This document shows positions 52,187 through 61,037 of a stretch of 64,000 bases of DNA, piece after piece. The translations under genes were made by a program, and so were the position numbers. The stretch is from an archaeon (GTDB taxonomy: Archaea; Nanobdellota; Nanobdellia; Woesearchaeales; UBA9642). Position 1 is the stretch's first letter. Each line of letters starts with the position of its first letter. The notes under the pieces are model-generated. The model made no database searches, was not told where the DNA came from, and saw only the letters and a list, made by a program, of their open reading frames with translations. The DNA is taken from positions 57,468 through 121,467 of the forward strand of contig JAGVGF010000001.1 in the NCBI GenBank assembly GCA_020057295.1, given 5' to 3'.

Positions 52187-52304
52187 CGCCCCTTCCGAGG
52201 ATCGAACTCGGATCTCAGGTTGTTTGCAAAGCAATTGAAAATTTCGAAAATTTTTCAACTCTTTTTGCCGCAAACCCGTATTCTATCCATTATACTAAAG
52301 GGGC
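52187..52304 (-). tRNA. Intron-containing tRNA, probably tRNA-Arg(GCG)
   Basis: Acceptor GCCCCTT pairs with AAGGGGC, discriminator G. The T arm is CCGAG-TTCGATC-CTCGG. The reading that gives T33 uses stem CGGGT/ACCTG with T32, T33, GCG and G37, followed by a 46-base intron (52222-52267) containing GTTGAAAA-type complementary arms. The D stem is weak in this fold (one A-A mismatch), so a Cys(GCA)-type alternative cannot be excluded. Confidence 0.7.
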
Positions 52305-52340
52305 GTGTTAGTAAAAATCTGACATCGTTTTTAAATATTC

Positions 52341-52853
52341 CTAAACTAGGAATTCGAACACTATAAAGAATATGATTCCGACAATTAAATAGTATGAATA
52401 TTTTGTCAATAAAATTTTTGCTATATTGATATAATCTTTAAATTTTATATTTTCAGTATGTTTATATTTTTTAGTGTTATAGTAAGAATAACTCGTGGTT
52501 GTTCCTAAAGATATTCCTAGAATAAACAACAATGTTGTTATTACGAATAAATTATTAAGTATTGATGATGCATAAAATATGCCGCCCATACTAGCATAAA
52601 TTATATAATTATGAATTTTATCTATAAAAAAGAATAATAACACTAATAATAATACTGAAGATATTGCAGCATAAACAGTTGATAAAGGATATATCGTCAA
52701 AAACACTATTAATGAGACAATTAACATATTAAAATATGTAATATACTTAATAACATCTGATAACTCTTCAATAGCTATGTGACTGAGAATTAAGCCTATA
52801 ATCAATCCTAAAAAACTCGATATTAACAATGCTATGTAAATAAATAAATCCAT
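52341..52853 (-). CDS. Hypothetical multi-pass membrane protein
   Basis: The product has 170 residues and five or six membrane helices with few polar positions; a K-K-Y-K-H-T-E-N loop lies before the last helix. I do not recognise the family. The gene is on the same strand as the pilin-like gene, 62 bases downstream of it. Confidence 0.7.
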   Translation of the reverse strand: MDLFIYIALLISSFLGLIIGLILSHIAIEELSDVIKYITYFNMLIVSLIVFLTIYPLSTVYAAISSVLLLVLLFFFIDKIHNYIIYASMGGIFYASSILNNLFVITTLLFILGISLGTTTSYSYYNTKKYKHTENIKFKDYINIAKILLTKYSYYLIVGIIFFIVFEFLV

Positions 52854-52915
52854 TTTATTAAAAGAATGTTCTAATATAAATACTTTTAGAATGTGATTTC
52901 TTATGCTTAATATTA

Positions 52916-53338
52916 TTAAGAAATTACGCTACCACATGGTTTTCCATTGATAGAAAAGTTACCATCACCAAAACCTGTTCTCTGACCACCAGGAGTATCG
53001 ACGCTAATAATATTACCATATTGATCGATAATGTATATACAAAAATCTCCGCGTATACCAAATTGTTGCTTAATAGATTTATAATCAGCATTGTATAACG
53101 TCTTAGCAGCAATCGGATCTACAGTTCCCTTGTTTATTATAGTTAATGTACTATTGACACCGTTGGCCGCGTCTAAATTGCTCACAACAGTATTTGATTC
53201 TAGAGTAACATCTCTGCCTTTATCTTTTGCATTGTTACCGAGCATTGCATAAAATATTCCTATTATTAATACAAATACCACGAATGCTAGAATAATATCC
53301 AATGACCATGATTGGCCTTGACCCCTCTTTTTGAACAT
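52916..53338 (-). CDS. Type IV pilin-like protein
   Basis: The product has 140 residues. The N-terminus M-F-K-K-R-G-Q-G-Q-S precedes a hydrophobic helix S-L-D-I-I-L-A-F-V-V-F-V, the class III signal peptide pattern, with cleavage expected after the basic residues and Gly. A helical linker and a beta-rich C-terminal domain with two cysteines follow. It would be a pilin or pseudopilin of an archaeal type IV machine. No ATPase or membrane core gene lies nearby. Confidence 0.75.
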   Translation of the reverse strand: MFKKRGQGQSWSLDIILAFVVFVLIIGIFYAMLGNNAKDKGRDVTLESNTVVSNLDAANGVNSTLTIINKGTVDPIAAKTLYNADYKSIKQQFGIRGDFCIYIIDQYGNIISVDTPGGQRTGFGDGNFSINGKPCGSVIS

Positions 53339-53445
53339 ATCAACAAACTAAGTAAACTTATATAAATAGTTTACTAAAATATTAGAATAAAGCGCTTTAT
53401 GAAAAATATTATAAAATTTTAAAATTTAACTGAAAAATACACAAA

Positions 53446-53497
53446 CTTTATAAATAATGAAAGCATTTTTTTATAAATCTAACTGAAATGCGGGGGT
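53446..53497 (+). promoter_or_regulatory. tfb promoter region with two TATA boxes
   Basis: Two TATA-like boxes are present, at about 53446-53455 (CTTTATAAAT) and about 53468-53479 (TTTTTATAAATC), followed by GGGGGT at about 53493. A second GGGGGT lies at ribosome-binding distance from the tfb ATG. The region could hold two start sites or a short upstream reading frame (TTG-ATT-AAA to TAA). Confidence 0.5.
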
Positions 53498-53565
53498 ATT
53501 TTTAGTTGATTAAAACATTTAATCTGTAATCATACTTTAGCTTACGCTTTACGGGGGTCATTAGA

Positions 53566-54489
53566 ATGCAAGTCAAAAAATGTCCAGAATGTGGTGGAAC
53601 TAATCTAGCATGGAACAAAGAAAAAGGAGAAGTCAGTTGCAGAGATTGCGGATTAGTTGTTGAAGAAAAATTAGTAGATTTCGATCAAGAATGGAGAGAG
53701 ACAGATAGTGAAGCAGCAGCTCGTAAGAGAAGAACTGGTGCTCCAATGTCATATACTCAATTCGACCAAGGATTAGGAACAGATGTTGGTAGAAAGGCTG
53801 ATTTATACCAATTAGATGAAGCTGGCAAAAACAAATTCTTCAGATTAAGAAAATGGCAGAACAGGATAAGCACTGCTATTGAAAGAAATCTAAAATTAGC
53901 ATTAGCAGAATTGAAAAGAGTAAGTTCATTTTTAAAACTTCCACAGTCAGTAGAAGAGGAAGGTTCAAGAATTTATACTTTAGCAGTTCGTAAGGGACTT
54001 GTTAGAGGTAGAAGCATGGAATCAGTAGTTGCAGGCGCGCTATATGCAGCATGTAGACGACATGATGTTCCAAGAACACTAGATGAATTATCAGAAGCAT
54101 CAAATATTGAAAAGAAAGAAATCGGCAGAACATATAGATTTATAACAAGAGAACTTGGAATAACGATATTACCAAGTAATCCGTCGGATTATATCGCACG
54201 ATTTGCATCAACATTAAAGCTTGGCCCAGAAACACAGAGCAAGGCTGTAGAAATCATAGAGTCAGCGCAAGGCATAGAATTAACATCGGGCAGAGGACCA
54301 ACAGGAATAGCTGCCGCAGCATTGTATGTTGCAGCGTTAATGAACGGTGAAAAAAGAACACAGCGTGAAGTTGCAGATGTTGCAGGAGTTACAGAAGTAA
54401 CCATAAGAAACAGATATAAGGAATTACTTGAAGAACTCGACTTAGAAAAAGAAATTAAGAAGAGTAAAAAGAAGAGAAAAGAGCTCTAA
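53566..54489 (+). CDS. tfb: Transcription initiation factor IIB (TFB)
   Basis: The product has 307 residues. A zinc ribbon uses C6, C9, C25 and C28; a B-reader/linker with E-W-R follows, then two cyclin repeats (about 105-200 and 205-295) with S-R-I-Y and the recognition helix V-T-E-V-T-I-R-N-R-Y-K-E. TFB recruits RNA polymerase to TBP-bound promoters. The C-terminal Lys-rich tail is typical. It precedes tfe by about 180 bases. Confidence 0.97.
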   Translation: MQVKKCPECGGTNLAWNKEKGEVSCRDCGLVVEEKLVDFDQEWRETDSEAAARKRRTGAPMSYTQFDQGLGTDVGRKADLYQLDEAGKNKFFRLRKWQNRISTAIERNLKLALAELKRVSSFLKLPQSVEEEGSRIYTLAVRKGLVRGRSMESVVAGALYAACRRHDVPRTLDELSEASNIEKKEIGRTYRFITRELGITILPSNPSDYIARFASTLKLGPETQSKAVEIIESAQGIELTSGRGPTGIAAAALYVAALMNGEKRTQREVADVAGVTEVTIRNRYKELLEELDLEKEIKKSKKKRKEL

Positions 54490-54550
54490 AAACACCCATT
54501 TATTTTTTGTTATCTCTTTTCAGTGGTTATGATTCTTTAAAAATCATAAA

Positions 54551-54621
54551 CTTTATAAAGTCTTCTCCCCAGGATTACATAGAACAGATTAATGTTGGGG
54601 CTTAAGAACTTCAGTTCTTAA
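54551..54621 (+). promoter_or_regulatory. tfe promoter with two inverted repeats
   Basis: A TATA-like CTTTATAAA begins at 54551. The repeats CCCCA-GGATT-ACAT with ATGT-TGGGG (54567-54600) and TTAAGAACT-TC-AGTTCTTAA (54602-54621) surround the expected start site. The second has 9-base arms. They could regulate tfe or end the tfb transcript. Confidence 0.5.
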
Positions 54622-54666
54622 TTAGGATTTTGTGCGGTATAATTCGCGTGTAATACTATTCAGGAC

Positions 54667-55308
54667 ATGGCATATTTATCTCGTACAATGGCAAAAAAGG
54701 TTCAAAAAAAAACAGAGAAGAAGGTTAAAGTAGATAAAGCTGTAAAAAACGATTCTAAAACAAAACCTGAATCCAAAATTAAATTTCAGAAGATTTCTAA
54801 TGATCGCAAACAAGCTATTGAAGATGTAGTAAAGGAACTGGTTAATGAAGAAGCGATACCAATAGTGTTATACCTTATTGGAAGAACCAAAGTCTCAGAA
54901 TTCGTTATTGCAGCAGATCTTAATTTAGAAATTCATAAAGCAAGAAATCTATTATACAAATTATTAGAACACAATATTCTATACTTTCATCGTAAAAAAG
55001 ACAAGATTAAAGGATGGTATATATGCTATTGGGACTTTAATGAAAAAATTATCCCATTCCAATTAGAAAAAATCAAGACACAGAAATTAATTAAATTAAA
55101 AGAAAGACTAGAAAAAGAATCATCATCAACATTCTATATGTGCAAAAACGCTTGTACTAGAATGGATTTCGAAAAATCAATGGAATTTAACTTCAAGTGC
55201 CCGGAATGTGGAGAATTAATGGACGAACAAAACAACGTTAGAACGGTAGAATTCCTAAAAGAAAGAATAGCTGAATTGGATAGAGACTTAAAAGCTTACG
55301 GAAAATAA
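54667..55308 (+). CDS. tfe: Transcription factor E alpha (TFE)
   Basis: The product has 213 residues from ATG 54667 (ATG 54688 is an alternative). A basic N-terminal extension of about 45 residues precedes the winged helix (L-Y-L-I-G-R-T-K-V-S-E-F-V-I-A-A-D), and a zinc ribbon follows with C-K-N-A-C and C-P-E-C-G. TFE stabilises the open complex with RNA polymerase. The N-terminal extension is longer than usual. Confidence 0.93.
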   Translation: MAYLSRTMAKKVQKKTEKKVKVDKAVKNDSKTKPESKIKFQKISNDRKQAIEDVVKELVNEEAIPIVLYLIGRTKVSEFVIAADLNLEIHKARNLLYKLLEHNILYFHRKKDKIKGWYICYWDFNEKIIPFQLEKIKTQKLIKLKERLEKESSSTFYMCKNACTRMDFEKSMEFNFKCPECGELMDEQNNVRTVEFLKERIAELDRDLKAYGK

Positions 55309-55359
55309 TTAAGAAAAATAAATAATAATACATATAAAGCTGTAATAATTCTATATCTC

Positions 55360-56082
55360 ATGGAGCTTTTAAAAAACATAATTGCTGAAGATTTATTCTT
55401 ATATTTGTTAGAACATAAAACATTCATAGTTTCTGATATTCATATAGGATATGAAGAATCGTTAAATAGACGCGGAATATTAATACCTCGATATAATTAT
55501 AATGACTTAATATTAAGAATGGAACGAGCCATAGAAAAAATTCGAAAGAAATATGTCATAGAAAAGATAATAATAAACGGAGATATAATTCACGAATTCG
55601 GAAAAATTAGTAAGAAAGAAAAAGATTTAACAAACAAATTCATAAATTTCCTAAGTGAATACGGTCAGATTTTTATTATTGAAGGAAATCATGATAAAAT
55701 ATTAAAATATGTCATAAATAAAAACACCGAGATAGTTAATAATATAGTTTTAGGAAAAATTTTAGTAATTCACGGAGATAAAATCATAAGCAAAGATTTG
55801 CTTAAAAAAGTAGAAACTATAATTATAGGTCATGAACATCCAGCAGTCAGCATTCAATCAGGATCAAGAATTGAAAAATATAAATGTTTCTTAAAAGGTA
55901 AATATGAACATAAAAATTTAATTGTGACACCATCATGTAACATACTTGTTGAGGGTACAGATATTCTTAGAGAAAGATTGTTAAGTCCATTATTAAAGAA
56001 AGTTAATTTAAAAAATTTTGAAGCATATATTGTAGAAGATAAAGTATATGATTTCGGTAAAATAAAAAATTTACCGCAATAA
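55360..56082 (+). CDS. Metallophosphoesterase (COG1407-like)
   Basis: The product has 240 residues. Metal-binding motifs are V-S-D-I-H-I-G-Y-E, I-N-G-D-I-I-H, E-G-N-H-D-K and I-I-G-H-E-H-P-A, in the order of archaeal SbcD-related phosphoesterases. It begins with a short N-terminal extension before the first motif. Substrate is unknown; relatives are found next to DNA repair or transcription genes. Confidence 0.9.
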   Translation: MELLKNIIAEDLFLYLLEHKTFIVSDIHIGYEESLNRRGILIPRYNYNDLILRMERAIEKIRKKYVIEKIIINGDIIHEFGKISKKEKDLTNKFINFLSEYGQIFIIEGNHDKILKYVINKNTEIVNNIVLGKILVIHGDKIISKDLLKKVETIIIGHEHPAVSIQSGSRIEKYKCFLKGKYEHKNLIVTPSCNILVEGTDILRERLLSPLLKKVNLKNFEAYIVEDKVYDFGKIKNLPQ

Positions 56083-56119
56083 AAATAAATTTCTAAATAT
56101 AGAATTTCTAAAAAATATT

Positions 56120-56689
56120 TTATTCTTCTATCTTTTTTGTAACTTTTAGTTTCTCTTTTATAGCCTTATCAGAGATTATTGCTGAATTACCTGTCGGATC
56201 TTCGATTATTAATTTTTGTTTTTCTTGACCCCAAATAACTTTATGAAGTTTCTTAATCATATTTTTAGCTTTCTTTCTTGATTCTTCCTCTTCTTCTGCG
56301 TTATCTCGAATTATTTCTAATTGCTTTACCATCCTATTTAATACACCCTCAACATTTGTTACATATCCGTTACTTGATGGTCCAGGAGTTATATCTCCTA
56401 CATGAGGTATCTTGACTGTTGCAAAACTTGATTTTACTACACGTATCTTCATATCTTCTTCAGATGATAATTCTATAGTATATTTTGATGGTTCTCCTTG
56501 TTTTTCTGCTTCTATATCTGCTTTATGATATCCGCATCCTGAACAATCCATCGAGAATATAAATAATGCTCCAAAAAACGGAATCTCTTTTTTCATATCC
56601 ATTAGTACTAATTTTTTTTCGTGACAGAATGGACACATCTCTCCAGCCAATATTTCACTTTCCTCTTGTTGTTGTTTTTTCGTCGACAT
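56120..56689 (-). CDS. ZPR1-type zinc-finger protein
   Basis: The product has 189 residues. The zinc finger C-P-F-C-H-E-K and D-C-S-G-C-G-Y-H-K-A form C-x2-C...C-x2-C; then comes E-I-P-F-F-G, V-K-I-P-H-V-G-D-I-T-P-G and V-E-G-V-L-N-R-M. These are the one-domain archaeal ZPR1 features. In eukaryotes ZPR1 assists folding of eEF1A; a similar role here is inference. Confidence 0.88.
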   Translation of the reverse strand: MSTKKQQQEESEILAGEMCPFCHEKKLVLMDMKKEIPFFGALFIFSMDCSGCGYHKADIEAEKQGEPSKYTIELSSEEDMKIRVVKSSFATVKIPHVGDITPGPSSNGYVTNVEGVLNRMVKQLEIIRDNAEEEEESRKKAKNMIKKLHKVIWGQEKQKLIIEDPTGNSAIISDKAIKEKLKVTKKIEE

Positions 56690-56902
56690 TTTAATTGAAA
56701 ACTCCTTATTTATTATTTACTGCATCTTGGCATTTATATATATTATGGTTGTAGAAAATATATCTTAACCAATCAAAATATTATTGTAATCAAGAATTAA
56801 AGATTTTAATCAAAAGAATTTTTTATCCAATAAAAAATCAACTAAGTGAAAATGTATAATCACATCTAAGAAAAAAGTTATAAAAAAATAAAAATAATTT
56901 TA

Positions 56903-57325
56903 TTACTCTTCTTCTTCAGCTTCTGCAGTTTTTATCTCTGCTGTTGTTCCTTTAGACCTATAAATCTCTGCAAAGCTTGGAGTTATAACAATATAATCAT
57001 CACTAAAGCCAGCTACATCGCCTTCAATTGCATCTGTAGTTTTCTTTAACTTGTTTATTGCACGTTTCAATTCTATTAAATCCTTTTCTTTTAAGGGTCT
57101 AATATTAACTAAACATATTGTGTTTCCTTCTCTCAATGCATCTAAGATAGGTTTTATGTCTGTGAAATCTTCTAGAACGAATGGTTTAACAATAATTTTT
57201 TGGCCACCCTCTGAACTTCTTGAAGTATCTAACTCAACATATTCTTCTGTCTGATCTACTGCTTCGTCATCTTCAAAATCTTTGTTTTTGAATTGATTTT
57301 TTATCTTGGAAAAAAATCCGGCCAT
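56903..57325 (-). CDS. sepF: Cell division protein SepF
   Basis: The product has 140 residues. A short amphipathic N-terminus (M-A-G-F-F-S-K-I) for membrane binding, an acidic linker and a SepF core (I-I-V-K-P, then D-I-K-P-I-L-D-A-L-R-E-G-N, I-E-G-D-V-A-G-F-S-D-D-Y) are seen. Archaeal SepF anchors FtsZ to the membrane. The ribosome-binding site GGGAGGAG is strong. Confidence 0.93.
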   Translation of the reverse strand: MAGFFSKIKNQFKNKDFEDDEAVDQTEEYVELDTSRSSEGGQKIIVKPFVLEDFTDIKPILDALREGNTICLVNIRPLKEKDLIELKRAINKLKKTTDAIEGDVAGFSDDYIVITPSFAEIYRSKGTTAEIKTAEAEEEE

Positions 57326-57438
57326 TTCAATCTCCTCCCTACACCATGAATATCTTTTTTTTAACTCTAAAAGTTATTTTTCTTATAATATATAAATATT
57401 TCTATTTTCTAAGAATACATCTATATAAACTTTACGTT

Positions 57439-58446
57439 TTATACACTATAATTCAAAGCATTTAATGCACCGTATAGACTGGTGTCTGTTTCTATAAGCA
57501 CTATAACTGTTACCCTTTCAAGTATCTTACGCATGCTTTCGATGTTGTGTTGTACAAATTCTTCAACAAACACATCTTGTAATACTGATAAAATTTTTGG
57601 AGCTATACCGCCAGCTAGCACTAATTCTGTGCTTAAAGTAGTTAATACGAGATTTCTGGATGCTCGCGCATAATACTTTATGAATAATTCAATAACTCTT
57701 AAACATAAAGTGTCCTTATCTTCTAAAGCGTATTTAGTAATTAATGCAGGCTTATCTTCAAATCTTGCTTTTGATATTATCTTTTTTACATTAAGATTAT
57801 GTTTAACCTTCTGTGTCTTTAGGAAATCGTAAATATTTACTATTCCTCTACCAGATATAACATCTTCTGCATCCCTGTAAAGTTTCTTTTTTAGCATAAA
57901 CGTTTGAAATTTTATATCTATAGGATCATTAGTTATAATTGATAAATCTACATGTCCGCCTTCTGAAGCTAATGGAATGTGTCTATCTGAAGAATAGGGT
58001 AGTATACTTACACCAAGTCCTGTACCTGCACCAATAATTACTATATTACCATTCATATTACTACCATTATTTGTTAATTCAACATATTGAGTGTTTTTTA
58101 GTATATCAATACTAAAGCCTATAGCTTCAAAATCGTTTAGTAATGTGATATATTTTATTTTAGTATGTTTAATTATTTCGTGTGCATCAACTGCCCATTC
58201 AAGATTTGTTAACTTAACAAATGTTCTATCAGAATTTGGTGTACCAGCTACAGCTATTGATGCAGTATTAATATGGTATTGCTTACATTCACTTAGAAAA
58301 TTTTTTATTATGTCTGTAAAATTTGTAATTTCAGAACTCGGATAAATTTTTTTTAATAATATATTATATTTGTCATCTATAACTGCTAATGCACTCTTAG
58401 TGCCTCCAACATCCGCAACAAGATAATGCTTACTCTTAAAAAACAT
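57439..58446 (-). CDS. glk: Glucokinase
   Basis: The product has 335 residues. The ASKHA-fold signatures are V-A-D-V-G-G-T-K-S-A-L-A, L-L-N-D-F-E-A-I-G, I-G-A-G-T-G-L-G and S-E-G-G-H-V-D. This matches bacterial-type glucokinase (Glk), which makes glucose 6-phosphate with ATP. It sits next to the phosphoglucose/phosphomannose isomerase gene in an operon-like minus-strand pair. Confidence 0.93.
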   Translation of the reverse strand: MFFKSKHYLVADVGGTKSALAVIDDKYNILLKKIYPSSEITNFTDIIKNFLSECKQYHINTASIAVAGTPNSDRTFVKLTNLEWAVDAHEIIKHTKIKYITLLNDFEAIGFSIDILKNTQYVELTNNGSNMNGNIVIIGAGTGLGVSILPYSSDRHIPLASEGGHVDLSIITNDPIDIKFQTFMLKKKLYRDAEDVISGRGIVNIYDFLKTQKVKHNLNVKKIISKARFEDKPALITKYALEDKDTLCLRVIELFIKYYARASRNLVLTTLSTELVLAGGIAPKILSVLQDVFVEEFVQHNIESMRKILERVTVIVLIETDTSLYGALNALNYSV

Positions 58447-58481
58447 CTACTCACCTCAAAATATGTAATATTTGTATAACT

Positions 58482-59504
58482 TTAGATAAAAGGGCCCATC
58501 TCTTTCTTAAACTTTTCTATAACATCCACAGGCGTTGGATCTGTAGAATAATTTATTGCCAGATGATAAGATACTAAATCGCCAATATATATTGTGGTGA
58601 ACATTTTAGTTAATATGCTATCTCCACGAATAGTAATCTCGGTAAATTTTACTGCATCATTAGTCATTTCCTTAACCAACTTTCTAGTAATTTCCATCCT
58701 TTTTATTACACGCCTATGATCATCTTCATTTTGTAATATTATTACGTGTATTGGAATGTTCAATTTGTTAAGGTTTAAGTATCCATTTAGCTCATTATGA
58801 TTCAATTCTGGAAATTTATGACAAAACGCTGGAATTTTAGTATTTTCGTTAATTTCACATTTCCATCTATAAGCTATAGCATAAAATGTATTTGATGAGT
58901 ATATAATTGGTAGTTTACCATATAATTTTAATGCAATATCATATCCTATCCTGTCAAAGCTTGACTGATTTTTTTTAAGATTATCAATCAAATTCTTTAC
59001 ATCCTCACCATTATTACTTACTATGCCTGCGTTTTCTAAAACTCTTAACATCGGAAAGAATAAGTATGCAACAGCATTTCTAGGTTGATAACCTTTAGGA
59101 ATGATAACGCAAGGCAATCTATTAATTCTAGAATATTCTTCCAGCTTACCGCCAGTAGTTATTATTAATATATTTAAATTTTTCTTTAGAGCTTCTCTAT
59201 AACAGGATATGCTTTCTTCAGTATTACCTGAGTATGAAACAATAAATATTAATGAATTTTTATCAGCATATTCCGGTAAAGTATATCCTTGAACATTAAA
59301 TATAGGTATCTTAATCTTCAACATTGCAAAGTATGACTCTAATAATTGTCCGCTAATACTTGAACCACCCATACCACAAACAAATATTTTATCAGGTGTG
59401 CCTTTAAGATTAACATTTCTACCAAGATTATATCCTTCTTTGATTTGTTCTGGTAGGCTGTTGATGACGCCTAACATGTTCTCTTTATCGTATATTCCCG
59501 GCAT
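58482..59504 (-). CDS. Bifunctional phosphoglucose/phosphomannose isomerase
   Basis: The product has 340 residues. It has the SIS-domain motifs of the archaeal enzyme: V-C-G-M-G-G-S-S-I-S-G, S-Y-S-G-N-T-E-E-S and I-P-K-G-Y-Q-P-R. C-terminal H-N-E-L-N-G and the V-D-V-I-E-K-F-K-K end are typical. The enzyme interconverts glucose, mannose and fructose 6-phosphates and joins the adjacent glucokinase to glycolysis and mannose supply. Confidence 0.94.
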   Translation of the reverse strand: MPGIYDKENMLGVINSLPEQIKEGYNLGRNVNLKGTPDKIFVCGMGGSSISGQLLESYFAMLKIKIPIFNVQGYTLPEYADKNSLIFIVSYSGNTEESISCYREALKKNLNILIITTGGKLEEYSRINRLPCVIIPKGYQPRNAVAYLFFPMLRVLENAGIVSNNGEDVKNLIDNLKKNQSSFDRIGYDIALKLYGKLPIIYSSNTFYAIAYRWKCEINENTKIPAFCHKFPELNHNELNGYLNLNKLNIPIHVIILQNEDDHRRVIKRMEITRKLVKEMTNDAVKFTEITIRGDSILTKMFTTIYIGDLVSYHLAINYSTDPTPVDVIEKFKKEMGPFI

Positions 59505-59587
59505 AAATTATTACCGGAATTACGGATATTTAAATGTTATTGATTGTTAATCATTAAATTTATAAGAATATATTTTTTCACAAGTTT

Positions 59588-60976
59588 ATGAGCAATAAAT
59601 CAGTATTAATTAATAAAGTGTTATCTAAAAAATCAAGTAAGACATTAGTTTGTATTAAGACATTTGGATGTTCTATTAATCATTCAGACTCTGAAGTTAT
59701 GGCAGGATTATTACAAGAAGCAGGATATGATGTTATTAATTCTTATAGTGGAGAAGTTGAGAATAATGACACAATTTCTGATACTGCTGATGCAATTATA
59801 ATTAATACATGTTCTGTTAAGAATTTGGCTGAATCAAAATTTTTTCGTGAATTGCGTAAATGGCAAGATAAAGATGTTAAGATAATAGTTGCTGGATGTA
59901 TACCTCAAGCCGAGCCAGAGTTATTGAACACGAAATTGAAAGATGTATCGGTGATTGGTACAAGACAATTAGTACATGTAGTGGATATATTAAAAGAGAC
60001 TCTCAATGGAGAAATCATACATAATATTAATAATGATAAAAATGATCGTTTAAACCTTCCTAAAATTCGAAAAACAGGAATAATAGAAATATTGCCTATA
60101 TCTGAGGGTTGTCTTAGTAGCTGTACATATTGTAAAACCAAATTAGCTAGGGGAAACTTGTTATCTTATCCTAAAGAAAAGATAATTAAACAATTTAAAG
60201 CAGCATTAGCTGATGGTTGTAAAGAGTTCTGGATAACAAGTCAAGATAATGGTTGTTACGGGTTTGATATTTATAGGAAAGAAAAATATTTCTTACCACA
60301 ATTATTAAATGATTTGCTAAGCATTGATGGAGAATTTCGTATAAGACTGGGGATGAGCAATCCTGATCATGTTGATAGAATAAAAAACGAGTTAGTTGAA
60401 ACATTCAAACACGCTAAAATGTACAAATTCTTACATATACCGATACAATCTGGCAACGACAGGGTTCTAAAGAGCATGAAAAGATGTTATACTGTGAAAG
60501 AATTCAATGGAATAATAGATTTATTTCGCAGGGAAATACCTGAAATAACTATAAGTACAGATATAATTGTTGGATTTCCAGATGAGGCAGACAGAGAGTT
60601 TGAAGATACTGTAAAATTAGTAAAACATGTTAATTTTGATGTATTAAATCTTAGCAGATTTTGGTTAAGAAAGGGAACAGAAGCAGAAAGCATGAAACAA
60701 CTATACAGTGCAGTCATAAAGAAACGAGCGGAATATCTAAAAAAATTATTTGATGGATTGTCAGAAAATAATAATAAAAAATTTTTAAATAAAGAATTCA
60801 CCGTATTAATTGATGAATTAGGAAGACATGATTCATTGATTGCTAGAGATGAATATTATAAACATATTGTTATAAAAAATTCAACACAAAATTATAAGAT
60901 AGGTGATTTTGTTAAAGTAAAAATCTCGTCTATCACGCGTTATGATTTAGTCGGAGAAGTAATAGAAAAAGTATGA
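59588..60976 (+). CDS. tRNA threonylcarbamoyladenosine methylthiotransferase (e-MtaB/CDKAL1 type)
   Basis: The product has 462 residues. The N-terminal UPF0004 domain reads T-F-G-C-S-I-N-H-S-D-S-E with further cysteines in N-T-C-S-V-K-N-L-A-E and A-G-C-I-P-Q-A. The radical SAM motif is C-L-S-S-C-T-Y-C. A C-terminal TRAM domain follows. It adds a methylthio group to t6A37 in tRNAs reading ANN codons. A leaderless start is possible: an AT-rich TATA stretch lies upstream. Confidence 0.93.
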   Translation: MSNKSVLINKVLSKKSSKTLVCIKTFGCSINHSDSEVMAGLLQEAGYDVINSYSGEVENNDTISDTADAIIINTCSVKNLAESKFFRELRKWQDKDVKIIVAGCIPQAEPELLNTKLKDVSVIGTRQLVHVVDILKETLNGEIIHNINNDKNDRLNLPKIRKTGIIEILPISEGCLSSCTYCKTKLARGNLLSYPKEKIIKQFKAALADGCKEFWITSQDNGCYGFDIYRKEKYFLPQLLNDLLSIDGEFRIRLGMSNPDHVDRIKNELVETFKHAKMYKFLHIPIQSGNDRVLKSMKRCYTVKEFNGIIDLFRREIPEITISTDIIVGFPDEADREFEDTVKLVKHVNFDVLNLSRFWLRKGTEAESMKQLYSAVIKKRAEYLKKLFDGLSENNNKKFLNKEFTVLIDELGRHDSLIARDEYYKHIVIKNSTQNYKIGDFVKVKISSITRYDLVGEVIEKV

Positions 60977-61037
60977 TAATGTATGAAAAATAGTAATATT
61001 TAAATAGTAATCGCATAAAATTATTCTAGGGGTTGTG

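Noticed and set aside
52058..52273. A 71-codon minus-strand reading frame near the probable tRNA-Arg
   Set aside because: It overlaps the tRNA gene and its intron, so it is a chance frame in T-rich DNA.
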